DNA of 64,000 bases from JAEUMW01 sp963734295 (GTDB lineage Bacteria; Pseudomonadota; Gammaproteobacteria; Burkholderiales; JAEUMW01), in the NCBI GenBank assembly GCA_963734295.1, contig CAVTGS010000023.1:1-64000 (forward strand). Direction: 5' to 3'. The notes beneath the pieces are model-generated. The model was not told the DNA's origin and did no database searches. It saw nothing but the letters and a program-made list of their open reading frames with translations. This document shows positions 46,864 through 55,697 of this stretch, piece after piece. Numbering within the stretch: position 1 is the first letter of the stretch; every line of letters begins with the position of its first letter. The translations under genes and the position numbers were made by a program.

Positions 46864-48531
46864 ATGGGATCTGACATGCCAGAACATCAACGCGAAGCAA
46901 TGGAGGTCGACGTCGTGATCGTAGGCGGCGGCCCTGCCGGCCTCGCTGCGGCGATTCGCCTCAAGCAGCTGGCCGCGAAGAAGGGCCGCGAGGTATCGGT
47001 GTGCGTGATCGAAAAGGGTTCCGAGATTGGCGCACACATCCTCTCCGGTGCTGTTATGGACCCGTGCGCCATGAACGAACTGTTCCCCGACTGGAAGGAA
47101 AAGGGTGCGCCCCTCAATACGCCGGTTACCGAAGACCGCTTCCTGTTGCTCTCGGAGAAGTCCGCGCGCAAGTTACCCGAGTTCCTGCTGCCAGCCTGTT
47201 TCCGGAACCATGGCAACTACGTCGTCTCACTCGCGAACGTATGCCGTTGGCTGGGCGCAGAGGCAGAAGCCCTGGGTGTGGAAATCTACCCGGGCTTCGC
47301 CGCCGCCGAAGTGCTCTACAACGAGAATGGGTCGGTCAAGGGCATCGCCACCGGCGACATGGGCGTTGGGCGGGATGGCCAACCCACGGACCACTACCAG
47401 TGCGGCATGGAACTGCACGCGAAGTACACCCTGTTCGGCGAAGGCTGCCGCGGCCACCTCGGCAAGCAACTGGAGCAGCGCTTCAACCTGCGCGAAGGCA
47501 GGGACCCGCAGGTATACGGTATCGGCCTGAAGGAGTTGTGGACCGTCAGACCGGAGCAATCCCAACCGGGCCTTGTCATCCACACCGCCGGGTGGCCGCT
47601 CGACACCTCGACCTACGGCGGTTCTTTCCTGTATCACATGGAGGACGCGCTGGTCGCCGTCGGCTTCGTCGTTGGCCTAGGCTACAGCAATCCCTATCTC
47701 AGCCCCTTCGAAGAATTCCAGCGTTATAAGACCCATCCTGCCATTCGCACCTTCTTCGAGGGTGGGAAGCGCGTGGCCTATGGGGCGCGAGCGATAACGG
47801 CCGGCGGCCTGCAGTCGCTGCCCAGGACCGTGTTTCCGGGTGGCGCGCTGATCGGCGACGAAGCGGGCTACCTCAATGCCTCGCGCATCAAGGGCAGTCA
47901 TACTGCCATCAAGTCCGGCATGCTCGCCGCCGAGGCCGCGTTCGAGGCCGTCGCGTCAGGTCGCGCCTATGACGAACTCGTCGCTTATCCGGAAGCCTTC
48001 GAGGCCAGCTGGCTGCGCGCGGAACTGCACAAAGCGCGCAACTTCAAGCCGTGGATGTCGAAGGGCCTCTATACCGGCACCTTGATGGTGGGTATTGACC
48101 AGATCGTCTTCGGTGGCAAGGCGCCTTGGACGCTGCACCACCGTCACTCCGATCACGAGACGCTGCGCAAGAAGACCGAGGTGGCACCGATCCAATATCC
48201 TAAGCCCGATGGCGTGTTGACCTTCGACCGGCTCTCCTCGGTATTCATTTCCAATACCAATCACGAAGAGAATCAGCCGGTACACCTGACGCTCAAGGAT
48301 GCGAGCGTGCCGATGAAGATCAATCTCGACCTCTACGACGCGCCCGAGCAGCGCTACTGTCCGGCGGGCGTCTACGAGATCGTGCGCGATGCCCCTGAGA
48401 GCAACCCCCGTCTGCAGATCAACGCGCAAAACTGCGTGCACTGCAAGACCTGCGATATCAAGGATCCGACGCAAAACATCGTCTGGGTGGTTCCGCAGGG
48501 TGGTGAGGGGCCGAATTATCCGAATATGTGA
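46864..48531 (+). CDS. Electron transfer flavoprotein-ubiquinone oxidoreductase
   Basis: 555 residues, unbroken. The FAD fold is VDVVIVGGGPAGLAAAIRLK. The membrane-facing quinone site region includes PRTVFPGGALIGDEAGYLNA and KGSHTAIKSGMLAAEA. The C-terminal single 4Fe-4S cluster is YCPAGVYEI plus NCVHCKTCDIKDP, completing four Cys, with the usual end VPQGGEGPNYPNM. It is a peripheral inner-membrane protein linking ETF to ubiquinone. A start 12 bases later (MPEHQRE) is possible. It closes the plus-strand catabolic operon. Confidence 0.94.
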   Translation: MGSDMPEHQREAMEVDVVIVGGGPAGLAAAIRLKQLAAKKGREVSVCVIEKGSEIGAHILSGAVMDPCAMNELFPDWKEKGAPLNTPVTEDRFLLLSEKSARKLPEFLLPACFRNHGNYVVSLANVCRWLGAEAEALGVEIYPGFAAAEVLYNENGSVKGIATGDMGVGRDGQPTDHYQCGMELHAKYTLFGEGCRGHLGKQLEQRFNLREGRDPQVYGIGLKELWTVRPEQSQPGLVIHTAGWPLDTSTYGGSFLYHMEDALVAVGFVVGLGYSNPYLSPFEEFQRYKTHPAIRTFFEGGKRVAYGARAITAGGLQSLPRTVFPGGALIGDEAGYLNASRIKGSHTAIKSGMLAAEAAFEAVASGRAYDELVAYPEAFEASWLRAELHKARNFKPWMSKGLYTGTLMVGIDQIVFGGKAPWTLHHRHSDHETLRKKTEVAPIQYPKPDGVLTFDRLSSVFISNTNHEENQPVHLTLKDASVPMKINLDLYDAPEQRYCPAGVYEIVRDAPESNPRLQINAQNCVHCKTCDIKDPTQNIVWVVPQGGEGPNYPNM

Positions 48532-48534
48532 GAT

Positions 48535-48570
48535 GACACACGGTTGCCGATTCGCCGTGTTGTCGCGTTT
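48535..48570 (+). terminator. Hairpin at the end of the catabolic operon
   Basis: GACACACGG and CCGTGTTGTC pair with one bulged T around an 11-base loop, starting four bases after the ETF-QO stop, followed by GCGTTTCTC. It lies between convergent genes and may serve both. Confidence 0.45.
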
Positions 48571-48636
48571 CTCTCGGGCAGCGAGCGTGGCAACTACGCC
48601 TCGTCCAGGAAGGGCTGGCGTGGCCAGAGTCCCTCG

Positions 48637-49660
48637 TCAGCCGAGGAGCCGTTGCGCTTCGTCGATCAAACGTCCGCGCGGGATCAGCTCGCTGCGCGCA
48701 AACCGGCACGCGAGCAGATTAATCACCGGCGTGCCCTTGACGAGCACCTCGGGCAGGGCGATCTCGGTGGCTGGCTCTGGCGATCCTTCCGGCACCAGGA
48801 CGTTCATCTGGTCGAGCCGCAGTTTCACCGCCCTGACCTGCAAGTAGTCCGCACCATGGGTGAGGACGCTCTGCACGCGCTCCAGGGCGTAGTCGAGGGT
48901 CTCGCCGACGCGCGGAAATCGTTCGAGTGACTGCTCGTTCTCGTCAAGCTTCAGCTCGACCTCTTCGATCTTGTCGGACGTTCCCTCGCCATTGCCGAGC
49001 ATCGCCTCCAGGCCGGCGCGCTGGCCTTTCAGGATGGCGAGGCGCGTCTTCAGCATGCTGTGCTGTTCCTGGAGGTCCGTGCGCTGCGTATCGACCGAAG
49101 CGATCTCCTCCAGCGCCTGCGTCACCAGAAACTTGAAGGCCCGCCGGCGGATCCCGATCCGCGCGTCGTGCTCGCACGCACAGGGGAACAACGCGGCCTT
49201 GTCGCCGAACGACACGGAAGTCCGCGGCACATCGTGCTGCACGACCTCGCCGTGCACCGCCACCCCGAAACCCTTCTCCTCCTTCCGCACGAAACGGAGC
49301 ATCGACCCACGTCTCGTCGGCGACCGGCGCGCCGGCGAAGAAGTCCTGCACGTCCGTGCTGCGGCTGAACACGGCCGGAATGTCCTGCGCCGTGGCGAAG
49401 AGCGCCCGCAGCACAGGACTCTCGGACCACGCCGCGGCGCTCGTTTCGATGACTGCGGGAATTTGCGCCTCGAGCTCGCGGCAGTAGAGCACCGCCTGCT
49501 CGACCGCCGGGGCAAGCTTGCGATGGTAACCAGGGACCAGCTTCAAGCGCGGATCGACCATGGTCACGACCTGCTCGATGCGCTGCTCGATGATCGCGGG
49601 GTCGACCGCCGTGCCGGTCGCCTCGTCGTTGCCGCCGAAGAGCCAATCCAGAAGTCCCAT
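48637..49660 (-). CDS. Conserved coiled-coil protein of unknown function (one frame break)
   Basis: About 340 residues after bridging a break near 49302. The ATG at 49660 has GAGGTG five bases upstream. The N-terminal half starts GLLDWLFGGNDEATG. The middle reads GFGVAVHGEVVQHDVPRTSV and SVSFGDKAALFPCACEHDA. A coiled coil follows around QRTDLQEQHSMLKTRLAILK, then a helical tail ending IDEAQRLLG. No signal peptide or enzymatic motif was recognised. It is transcribed after, and separated by a terminator from, the cstA-ybdD pair. Confidence 0.65.
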
Positions 49661-49681
49661 CAGACACCTCGTTTGCGTCCA

Positions 49682-49722
49682 ACCAAAAAACCAAGCCCGA
49701 CACCCCTTGCAGGGCGCCGGGC
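49682..49722 (-). terminator. Rho-independent terminator of cstA-ybdD
   Basis: Read on the minus strand, GCCCGGCGCCC and GGGTGTCGGGC pair over 11 positions (two of them G-U), with a short loop, followed by TTGGTTTTTTGG. It starts about 24 bases after the ybdD stop. Confidence 0.75.
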
Positions 49723-49745
49723 CTGAAAGCGAGAACCCGCTCCGT

Positions 49746-50009
49746 TCAGCAGCAGCGGATGCCGGGCTTCCCGTAGCGCCGGTCGATGGCGAAGCGGAAG
49801 AACTCCGCCTCGCCCATCGGCGGCACGTCGGGATGGATGACCTTGTGCCGCGCCAGATAGATCTCGTAATCGGGCACGCCGATCACCTGCTTCAACGCCC
49901 GCCGCAACTGCACCACCTTGTCGGCGAGCGCCTGCAAGCGATCCGGGCTCCCGCCCAGTTCGGCGGCGAGCTTGTCGTCGTCGGTCAACCAGCTAGTGAG
50001 CGGTGGCAT
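49746..50009 (-). CDS. YbdD/YjiX family small protein
   Basis: 87 residues; the core LKQVIGVPDYEIYLARHKVI then HPDVPPMGEAEFFRFAIDRR is the whole YbdD/YjiX signature, here with an N-terminal extension of about 20 residues. It ends RYGKPGIRCC: two cysteines then TGA, where selenoprotein relatives carry Cys-Sec at the tail. AAGGAG lies ahead of the ATG, which overlaps the cstA coding end by 17 bases. YbdD-type proteins are always paired with CstA-family pyruvate/peptide transporters and are needed for their function. Confidence 0.88.
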   Translation of the reverse strand: MPPLTSWLTDDDKLAAELGGSPDRLQALADKVVQLRRALKQVIGVPDYEIYLARHKVIHPDVPPMGEAEFFRFAIDRRYGKPGIRCC

Positions 50010-52071
50010 AGGACACTCCTTCGGGCGCGTTCTGGTAAGGCGTTTCGTGAATGGTCGGTTTCGGATTCTTCAGCGCCTGCAGCGACATCTTCACGGCGAA
50101 GAAGGCCATCGCGAGCACGAGGCAGGCGAACATGATCGTGATGCTTCCGCACAGGTAGTTGTTGAACGCAACGCGCTGCATGTCGGCGATGGTCTTGGCC
50201 GGCGCGATCACGGTGCCCGCCGCGGCGGCATCACTGTACTTGCTGGCGACGGCGAAGAAGCCGATCTTCGGGTTCGTCGACATCACCTTCTCCCAGGCCG
50301 CCGATAGCGTGCAGACGAGCAACCAGCCGGTGGGCACCAGCGTCACCCACGTGTACTTCTCGCGCTTCATCTTGATCAGCACAGTGGTGGCGAGCAGGAG
50401 CGCGATGCCGGCCAGCATCTGGTTACCGATGCCGAAGAGCGGCCAGATCGTGTTCACGCCGCCGAGCGGGTCGACCGTGCCCTGATACACGAAATAACCC
50501 CATCCCAACACGCAGAGCACCGTCGCGACGATGTTGGCGGGAACCGACTCGATGCGGCCGAGCGGCGCGTAGACGTGACCGAGGAGGTCCTGGATCATGA
50601 AGCGACCGGCCCGCGTGCCCGCATCCACGGCGGTCAGAATGAACAATGCCTCGAACAGGATGGCGAAGTGGTACCACAGCGCTTCCATCGCCTTGCCACC
50701 GAAGACCTGCGACATGATCTGCGCGATCCCGACGGCCAGGGTCGGCGCGCCGCCCGCCCGGTGCAGGATGGTGTGCTCGCCCACGTCCTTCGCGGTCTGC
50801 GTGATGAGCTCGGGCGTGATCACCCAACCCCATTCGCTGATGACCTTGGCAGCGGTCTCGACGGTTGGCCCGAGCACCGCCGCGGGGGCGTTCATCGCGA
50901 AGTAGATGCCCGGGTCCAGCACGGACGCGGCCACGAGCGCCATGACGGCAACGAAAGACTCCATCAGCATGCCGCCATAGCCGATGAAGCGCGCGTGCCC
51001 CTCGCGCTCGATCATCTTCGGCGTAGTGCCCGACGAGATCAGTGCGTGGAAACCCGACACCGCCCCGCAGGCGATGGTGATGAACAGGAACGGGAACAGC
51101 GAGCCCGCCACCACCGGGCCGGTGCCGTCGATGAAGCGCGTCGTCGCCGGCATCCTGAGATCGGGCATGACGATGTAGATGCCGATGGCGAGGGCGGCGA
51201 TGACCCCGATCTTCAAGAAAGTGGAGAGGTAGTCGCGCGGCGCGAGCAGCAGCCACACGGGCAGCATCGACGCAATCGCCCCGTACACGATCACGGCCCA
51301 GGCGAGCTGCGGCGCCGAATAGGTAAAGAGCGGGCCCAGCGTCGCGCTCTCCGACACGTGCTGCCCGTACCAGATGGTGAGCAGCAGCACGATCACCCCG
51401 AAGGCGGAGGCCTCCATGATCTTGCCGGGGCGGATGAAGCGCATGTAGATGCCCATCACCATCGCGAGCGGAATCGTGACCGCGACGGTGAAGGTGCCCC
51501 ACGGGCTCTCGCCGAGCGCCTTGACCACGATCAGGCCGAGCGCGGCGAGGATGATGATCATGATGGCGAGCGCCCCGATGAGCGCGATGGTCCCGGCGAC
51601 GGGCCCCATCTCCATCTTGATCATCTCGCCGAGAGACCGGCCGTCGCGCCGCATGGAGCAGAAGAGCACCACGAAATCCTGCACCGCGCCCGCCACCACC
51701 ACGCCGACCAGCAACCAGATCGTCCCGGGCAGATAACCCCACTGCGCCGCCAGCACCGGTCCCACCAGCGGGCCTGCACCCGCAATCGCCGCGAAGTGGT
51801 GCCCGTAGAGCACGTACTTGTTCGTGGGCACGTAGTCGATGCCGTCCTGGTGCGTGACGGCGGGTGTCATGCGGGAGTCGTCGAGCTGCAGGACCTTTTC
51901 CGCGATGAACTTGCTGTAGAAGCGGTACGCGATGAAGAAAACGCAAAGCGCCGCCGTCACCAGCCAGGCTGCGCTGACGGGTTCACCGCGGTTCAGCGCA
52001 ATGGCCGCGAAGGAAAACGCGCCCAGTACGGCAATTGCGGGCCATAGCAAACCCTGCATGACCTTGTTCAT
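49993..52071 (-). CDS. cstA: Carbon starvation protein A family transporter
   Basis: 692 residues, about 16 hydrophobic segments, unbroken. The ATG at 52071 (MNKVMQGLLWPAIAVLGAFS) follows GAGGGGACAGG; an upstream start at 52113 has no site. Signatures: GIDYVPTNKYVLYGHHFAAI, AGAGPLVGPVLAAQWGYLPG, FVVLFCSMRRDGRSLGEM, GAVSGFHALISSGTTPKMI, and LTAVDAGTRAGRFMIQDLLG. CstA/BtsT proteins import pyruvate or peptides when carbon is scarce. It is placed just downstream of an OmpR/EnvZ-type pair on the same strand. Confidence 0.94.
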   Translation of the reverse strand: MNKVMQGLLWPAIAVLGAFSFAAIALNRGEPVSAAWLVTAALCVFFIAYRFYSKFIAEKVLQLDDSRMTPAVTHQDGIDYVPTNKYVLYGHHFAAIAGAGPLVGPVLAAQWGYLPGTIWLLVGVVVAGAVQDFVVLFCSMRRDGRSLGEMIKMEMGPVAGTIALIGALAIMIIILAALGLIVVKALGESPWGTFTVAVTIPLAMVMGIYMRFIRPGKIMEASAFGVIVLLLTIWYGQHVSESATLGPLFTYSAPQLAWAVIVYGAIASMLPVWLLLAPRDYLSTFLKIGVIAALAIGIYIVMPDLRMPATTRFIDGTGPVVAGSLFPFLFITIACGAVSGFHALISSGTTPKMIEREGHARFIGYGGMLMESFVAVMALVAASVLDPGIYFAMNAPAAVLGPTVETAAKVISEWGWVITPELITQTAKDVGEHTILHRAGGAPTLAVGIAQIMSQVFGGKAMEALWYHFAILFEALFILTAVDAGTRAGRFMIQDLLGHVYAPLGRIESVPANIVATVLCVLGWGYFVYQGTVDPLGGVNTIWPLFGIGNQMLAGIALLLATTVLIKMKREKYTWVTLVPTGWLLVCTLSAAWEKVMSTNPKIGFFAVASKYSDAAAAGTVIAPAKTIADMQRVAFNNYLCGSITIMFACLVLAMAFFAVKMSLQALKNPKPTIHETPYQNAPEGVSYATAH

Positions 52072-52273
52072 GCCTGTCCCCTCCGTGACGATTCTCGAAT
52101 GCCGGACGAACAAAAGGTGCTCGCGCTGCCCGGCCTCTTCCGCCCTGTCTGTTCTAGTTATCTCTTTTCAAACGGTGCCGTCACCGGCGACTGCCCGGCT
52201 CGCTGCCGGGGCTGTTATCGATGTCGTCTGCGCTGCACCGCACCAGCTCGATCGCGCACGACACGCCGCGTAA

Positions 52274-52288
52274 TGTAACACTTCTGTA
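52274..52288. promoter_or_regulatory. Possible OmpR-family operator upstream of cstA
   Basis: TGTAACACTTCTGTA; on the minus strand TACAGAAGTGTTACA, resembling RstA-type boxes (TACA-spacer-GTTACA). It lies about 200 bases before the cstA start and resembles the site at 54445. Confidence 0.25.
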
Positions 52289-52308
52289 CGTGAATCGCGT
52301 GCGAGCTG

Positions 52309-53679
52309 TCAGGCCCCGGCGAAGCGCGCTCCGGGCGCGCTTCCCGGCCCGTCGGCTGCTGCGGGTCGCGGCAGACTGAGCGTCGCCTCCAGGCCACCTT
52401 CCGGCAGATTGCGCAGGGTGAGATCGCCACCGTGGAGGCGTGCGATGTCCCGCGCGATGGCGAGACCCAGCCCGGTGCCGCCAGTACCGCGATTGCGTGA
52501 TGACTCCACGCGGTAGAAAGGCTCGACGATGCGTTCGAGCTCCGCTTCCGGCACGCCGGGTCCGCGGTCCTGCACGCGAATCACCAGCATGGCGTCGCTG
52601 TCCTCGACGACGATCCGCGCACCGCCGCCGTATGCTACTGCGTTGTCGACCAGATTGGCGAGGCAGCGCTTGAGCCCCTGGGCGTAACCCGGATAGCCCG
52701 CGATCGGTACGCCGCAGATCTCGACCTGCCCGCCGAGCTCCGCGGCGTCCGACTGGATGCTTTCCAGCAGCGCGAGCACGTCCACCGTCTCCCGCGGCTG
52801 GGTCGTCCCGAAGCCCCGCAGGAAGTCGGTGGTCGCAGCGACCATCTGTTCCATCTCGTCTAGGTCCCGGGCGAATCGGTCCTTGAGCTCGCCATCGTCG
52901 AGCATCTCGGTGCGAAGCCGCAGTCGCGTGATCGGAGTCTTCAGGTCGTGGGAGACGGCCGCGAGCATCCGGGAGCGGTCTTCGATCGTGCGTGCAAGGC
53001 GCGCCTGCATCCGGTTGAACGCGTGTGCCGCCCGCCGAACTTCGGTCGGCCCGGTTTCGGCGAGCGGGGGGCGTCGGATGTCCTGCCCGAGCTCGTCCGC
53101 CGCGGCGGCAAGGACGGCGAGGGGGCGCGTGGCCAGACGCACCGCGTAGAGCGCGATCGCGACCACCACCAGAAGCCGCCACGCGAGGTCGATGAAAATG
53201 CCGGCCGGGGGACCGGGTGGACCGATGGTTTCGGGTCCGAGGGAGAACGCGAGCCACTCGCGATCGGGCATTTGCACCGCCACGACCGCGTGCTGCGGCG
53301 GACCCCGCCTTCCGGGATCGGCGACTGCAACGACCGGATGGCGCTCGCGCAGGCGCATCGTCACCTCCGCCGCGATATCCGACGTTAACGCACCTACGGG
53401 CGCTGGCTCCGCCCCGACCGGTGCCGCCGGGATCTGCTCCACGCGAAAGCCGCGACCGCCAAGGCGCGCGAGCAGCGCGGCGCGGTCCTGTGCGGGGGCC
53501 GCCTCGACCAAGGTCACGATGTCGGCGATGTGCTGTCCGAGGTGCATTGCGGGACCAGGTCGCATGGCCCTTCGGCCTTCGCCGAGGAGGAACACCGCGC
53601 CCAGCACTTGAGCGGCAATGAATCCGCCCAGCAGGATCAACACTGTGCGCCCGTAGAGCGACCGCGGCAGCAGGTCCAT
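52309..53679 (-). CDS. EnvZ-type membrane sensor histidine kinase
   Basis: 456 residues from the ATG at 53679; a GTG directly before it is an alternative. TM1 is VLILLGGFIAAQVLGAVFLL, a periplasmic domain of ~130 residues follows, then TM2 LAWRLLVVVAIALYAVRLA and a HAMP linker (RPLAVLAAAADELGQDI). The H-box is LAAVSHDLKTPITRLRLRTE with the phospho-His. N-box NLVDNAVAYGG, G1 QDRGPGVP and G2 GTGLGLAIARDIARLHGG complete the catalytic domain. Start and response-regulator stop share one base (TGATG), so the pair is coupled. Signal unknown. Confidence 0.92.
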   Translation of the reverse strand: MDLLPRSLYGRTVLILLGGFIAAQVLGAVFLLGEGRRAMRPGPAMHLGQHIADIVTLVEAAPAQDRAALLARLGGRGFRVEQIPAAPVGAEPAPVGALTSDIAAEVTMRLRERHPVVAVADPGRRGPPQHAVVAVQMPDREWLAFSLGPETIGPPGPPAGIFIDLAWRLLVVVAIALYAVRLATRPLAVLAAAADELGQDIRRPPLAETGPTEVRRAAHAFNRMQARLARTIEDRSRMLAAVSHDLKTPITRLRLRTEMLDDGELKDRFARDLDEMEQMVAATTDFLRGFGTTQPRETVDVLALLESIQSDAAELGGQVEICGVPIAGYPGYAQGLKRCLANLVDNAVAYGGGARIVVEDSDAMLVIRVQDRGPGVPEAELERIVEPFYRVESSRNRGTGGTGLGLAIARDIARLHGGDLTLRNLPEGGLEATLSLPRPAAADGPGSAPGARFAGA

Positions 53680-54401
53680 CACGCTTCGGTCTCGACCGCC
53701 GCCGCGAGCACGTAGCCCTCGGAGCGCACCGTCTTGATGATCGCCGGATCCTTGCCGTCGTCCCGCAGCCGGCGCCGCAGCCGGCTGACCTGGACGTCGA
53801 TGCTGCGGTCGAACGGATCGATGCCGCGGCGCTGCGTGAGCTCCATCAGTTCGTCACGGCTGAAGACGTGATCGGGGCGCGCGAGGAGCACGCCGAGCAG
53901 GCGGTACTCGGCGCCGCTCAGGGAAACGACCACGCCGTCCGGCGCGATCAGATCGCGGGTGCTCGTGTCGAGCGTCCAGCCGGCGAAGCGCAGCCGCCGC
54001 GCCGACGCCGTGGGCGGCAGTTCACCGCGGTAGCGCGTACGCCGCAGGATGCCCTTCATTCGCGCCAGCAGCTCGCGGGGATTGAAGGGCTTCGGCAGGT
54101 AGTCGTCAGCCCCCATTTCGATGCCGACGATGCGGTCGGTCTCGTCGCCGCGGGCGGTCAGCATGATGACCGGCAGGTCGGAGCGCGCGCGGATGTCGCG
54201 GCAGAGCGTGAGCCCATCCTCGCCAGGGAGCATCAGGTCCAGGACCACGAGGTCGATGCGGTTCGCGGCGAGCACTTCGCGCATGGCGCGTCCGTCACCC
54301 ACCGCCGAAACCCGATAACCGTTCCGGCCCAGGTATTCGGTCAACAGCACGCGGATCTCGGAATCGTCGTCGACGACCAGCACGTAGGGGTTCTTTTCCA
54401 C
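53679..54401 (-). CDS. OmpR-family response regulator
   Basis: 240 residues from GTG at 54401, chosen because the protein then opens MEKNPYVLVVDDDSEIRVLL as OmpR does; no upstream start has a plausible site. The receiver has the acidic pair VDDD, phospho-Asp in LVVLDLMLPGEDGL, Thr in MLTARG and Lys in YLPKPFNPRELLA. The C-terminal winged helix reads SRDELMELTQRRGIDPFDRS and IDVQVSRLRRRLRDD. Closely OmpR-like overall. It diverges from the Spy/CpxP-like lipoprotein gene, its likely target. Confidence 0.93.
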   Translation of the reverse strand: MEKNPYVLVVDDDSEIRVLLTEYLGRNGYRVSAVGDGRAMREVLAANRIDLVVLDLMLPGEDGLTLCRDIRARSDLPVIMLTARGDETDRIVGIEMGADDYLPKPFNPRELLARMKGILRRTRYRGELPPTASARRLRFAGWTLDTSTRDLIAPDGVVVSLSGAEYRLLGVLLARPDHVFSRDELMELTQRRGIDPFDRSIDVQVSRLRRRLRDDGKDPAIIKTVRSEGYVLAAAVETEA

Positions 54402-54444
54402 GGTGCCTTTATACCGTCCGCTCGCGTCCACCCGTGCGCATTTT

Positions 54445-54458
54445 TGTAACGAAGTGTG
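54445..54458. promoter_or_regulatory. Possible response-regulator operator in the divergent promoter region
   Basis: TGTAACGAAGTGTG lies between the OmpR-type regulator and the Spy-like gene, 44 bases from the regulator start. Reverse CACACTTCGTTACA is similar to RstA/OmpR-class boxes and to the element at 52274. Autoregulation plus control of the Spy-like gene would fit. Confidence 0.3.
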
Positions 54459-54570
54459 TCCTGCCGGGCCGGTGCAAAGGTATGTCACCGACGTACCACG
54501 GTGCGACATCGCCCGCGGGGACCACGGTGCTGAAATACGAAACCTCCAAACCACGAGAAGGAGACCCTGC

Positions 54571-55026
54571 ATGACCCAGCGCTTCGCATCGGGATTATTC
54601 GTCACCGCGCTCTTCGTGGCTGCCTGCGCGTCTCCGCCCCATGGCCACGGCGACGGCTGCCGTGAACCGGTCGCCATGAGGCAACAGCCGGGCGCGAGCC
54701 CCGCCGCCATGGCCGAGCAGCGCCTTGCCGCAGTCAAACCTCAACTCAACCTGACTCCCGAGCAGGAGAAGTCCTGGGACACGTTGCTTGCGAGCATCCG
54801 CGAGAGCGACAAAGCCATGCAGACTGCCCGCGCCGAGGGCCGCAGGCCGACACCCGGCGAGATGGAGGGGGTGCGGATCGCCACCGACCGCTTCTACGCG
54901 AGTCTCAGCGCCGAGCAGCGCCAGATCATGGACCGCAACATGCCGCGCCCGCCCCCGCCTTGCCTGGACAGCGGTCCGCCGCCCGCCATGATCTACGGCA
55001 AGCCGCCCGCGAAGCCCGTGCAGTGA
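54571..55026 (+). CDS. Spy/CpxP-like periplasmic chaperone, predicted lipoprotein
   Basis: 151 residues; AAGGAG nine bases before the ATG. Signal RFASGLFVTALFVAAC with a lipobox Cys. The mature part contains LKPQLNLTPEQEKSWDTLL-type helix pairs with two LTPEQ-like elements (LNLTPEQEKSW and LSAEQRQIMDRNMP), the LTxxQ signature of Spy/CpxP envelope-stress chaperones. The proline-rich tail ends PPAKPVQ. Divergent from the two-component pair, it is a likely regulon member. Confidence 0.82.
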   Translation: MTQRFASGLFVTALFVAACASPPHGHGDGCREPVAMRQQPGASPAAMAEQRLAAVKPQLNLTPEQEKSWDTLLASIRESDKAMQTARAEGRRPTPGEMEGVRIATDRFYASLSAEQRQIMDRNMPRPPPPCLDSGPPPAMIYGKPPAKPVQ

Positions 55027-55646
55027 TTGCGGCCCCTGCCTCCCGAAGCGTACGCGGAGGTGCCGTGGCACGAAGGGAATCGGCCCTTTTCGCTGGCCAT
55101 CTGGCGATGTGCGTAGGCGCCCTATGGCTGATCGTCGCGATTGGATTCCACGCCGCCCGGGCGCCGTTCCTTCGGGACTGCGGTATACACCGCGCCATCG
55201 GCGCGCCGCAGCCCGGAATCGTGAAGGCACTTCTGGTGAAAACCGGGATGACCGTAGACGCCGGTGACCCGCTCTTCGAGATCGACGATGGCATCGCGGC
55301 TGCCGAGCTTCGCGCCGGCCTCGCCGATCTGCACCAGGCGACCGCTTCCTATAGCGCGGCGAGGGCGTCGTTTGCTGCCGCGCGCATCGAGCTCAGCCTG
55401 CTGGAGGACGAAGCGCCGCTCGAGGCGCTGCGCCACGACATCGCGAGCGCCGCAGGCCGGGTCGAGTCTCTGCGCGCGCGTCGGGACAGGCTCCTTGTCC
55501 GGGCGCCGGTGTCCGGACGCATCGTCCAGGTGCACGTGCGCCGCGGGGTGGCTGCGGCAGGCGGCGCGACATCGCCGGTCCTCCGCATGGAAAGTGACTG
55601 CATGTGGGTCCATGCCCCGCCACCCGCCGGCGGCCACACCGGCTGA
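55023..55646 (+). CDS. Short HlyD-like membrane fusion protein
   Basis: 207 residues from a GTG overlapping the upstream stop (GTGA). One TM helix (LAMCVGALWLIVAIGFHAA) is followed by a biotinyl-lipoyl-like half (GAPQPGIVKALLVKTGMTVD then AGDPLFEID), a short coiled coil (AELRAGLADLHQATASYSAA) and the second half motif (RDRLLVRAPVSGRIVQVHVR). It stops soon after, lacking the beta-barrel and membrane-proximal domains of a full adaptor (usually 300-400 residues). No ATPase or permease partner is nearby. Confidence 0.72.
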   Translation: MIAAPASRSVRGGAVARRESALFAGHLAMCVGALWLIVAIGFHAARAPFLRDCGIHRAIGAPQPGIVKALLVKTGMTVDAGDPLFEIDDGIAAAELRAGLADLHQATASYSAARASFAAARIELSLLEDEAPLEALRHDIASAAGRVESLRARRDRLLVRAPVSGRIVQVHVRRGVAAAGGATSPVLRMESDCMWVHAPPPAGGHTG

Positions 55647-55697
55647 CGCGCCACCGACGCGGCGGCCCCTCGCTGGCCGCCGCCGTACAATGGGCGG

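Noticed and set aside
49741..49760. Possible selenocysteine at the end of the YbdD protein
   Set aside because: The TGA follows two TGC codons as the true stop; reading through gives an unrelated Arg/Pro-rich tail and no SECIS-like hairpin was evident.
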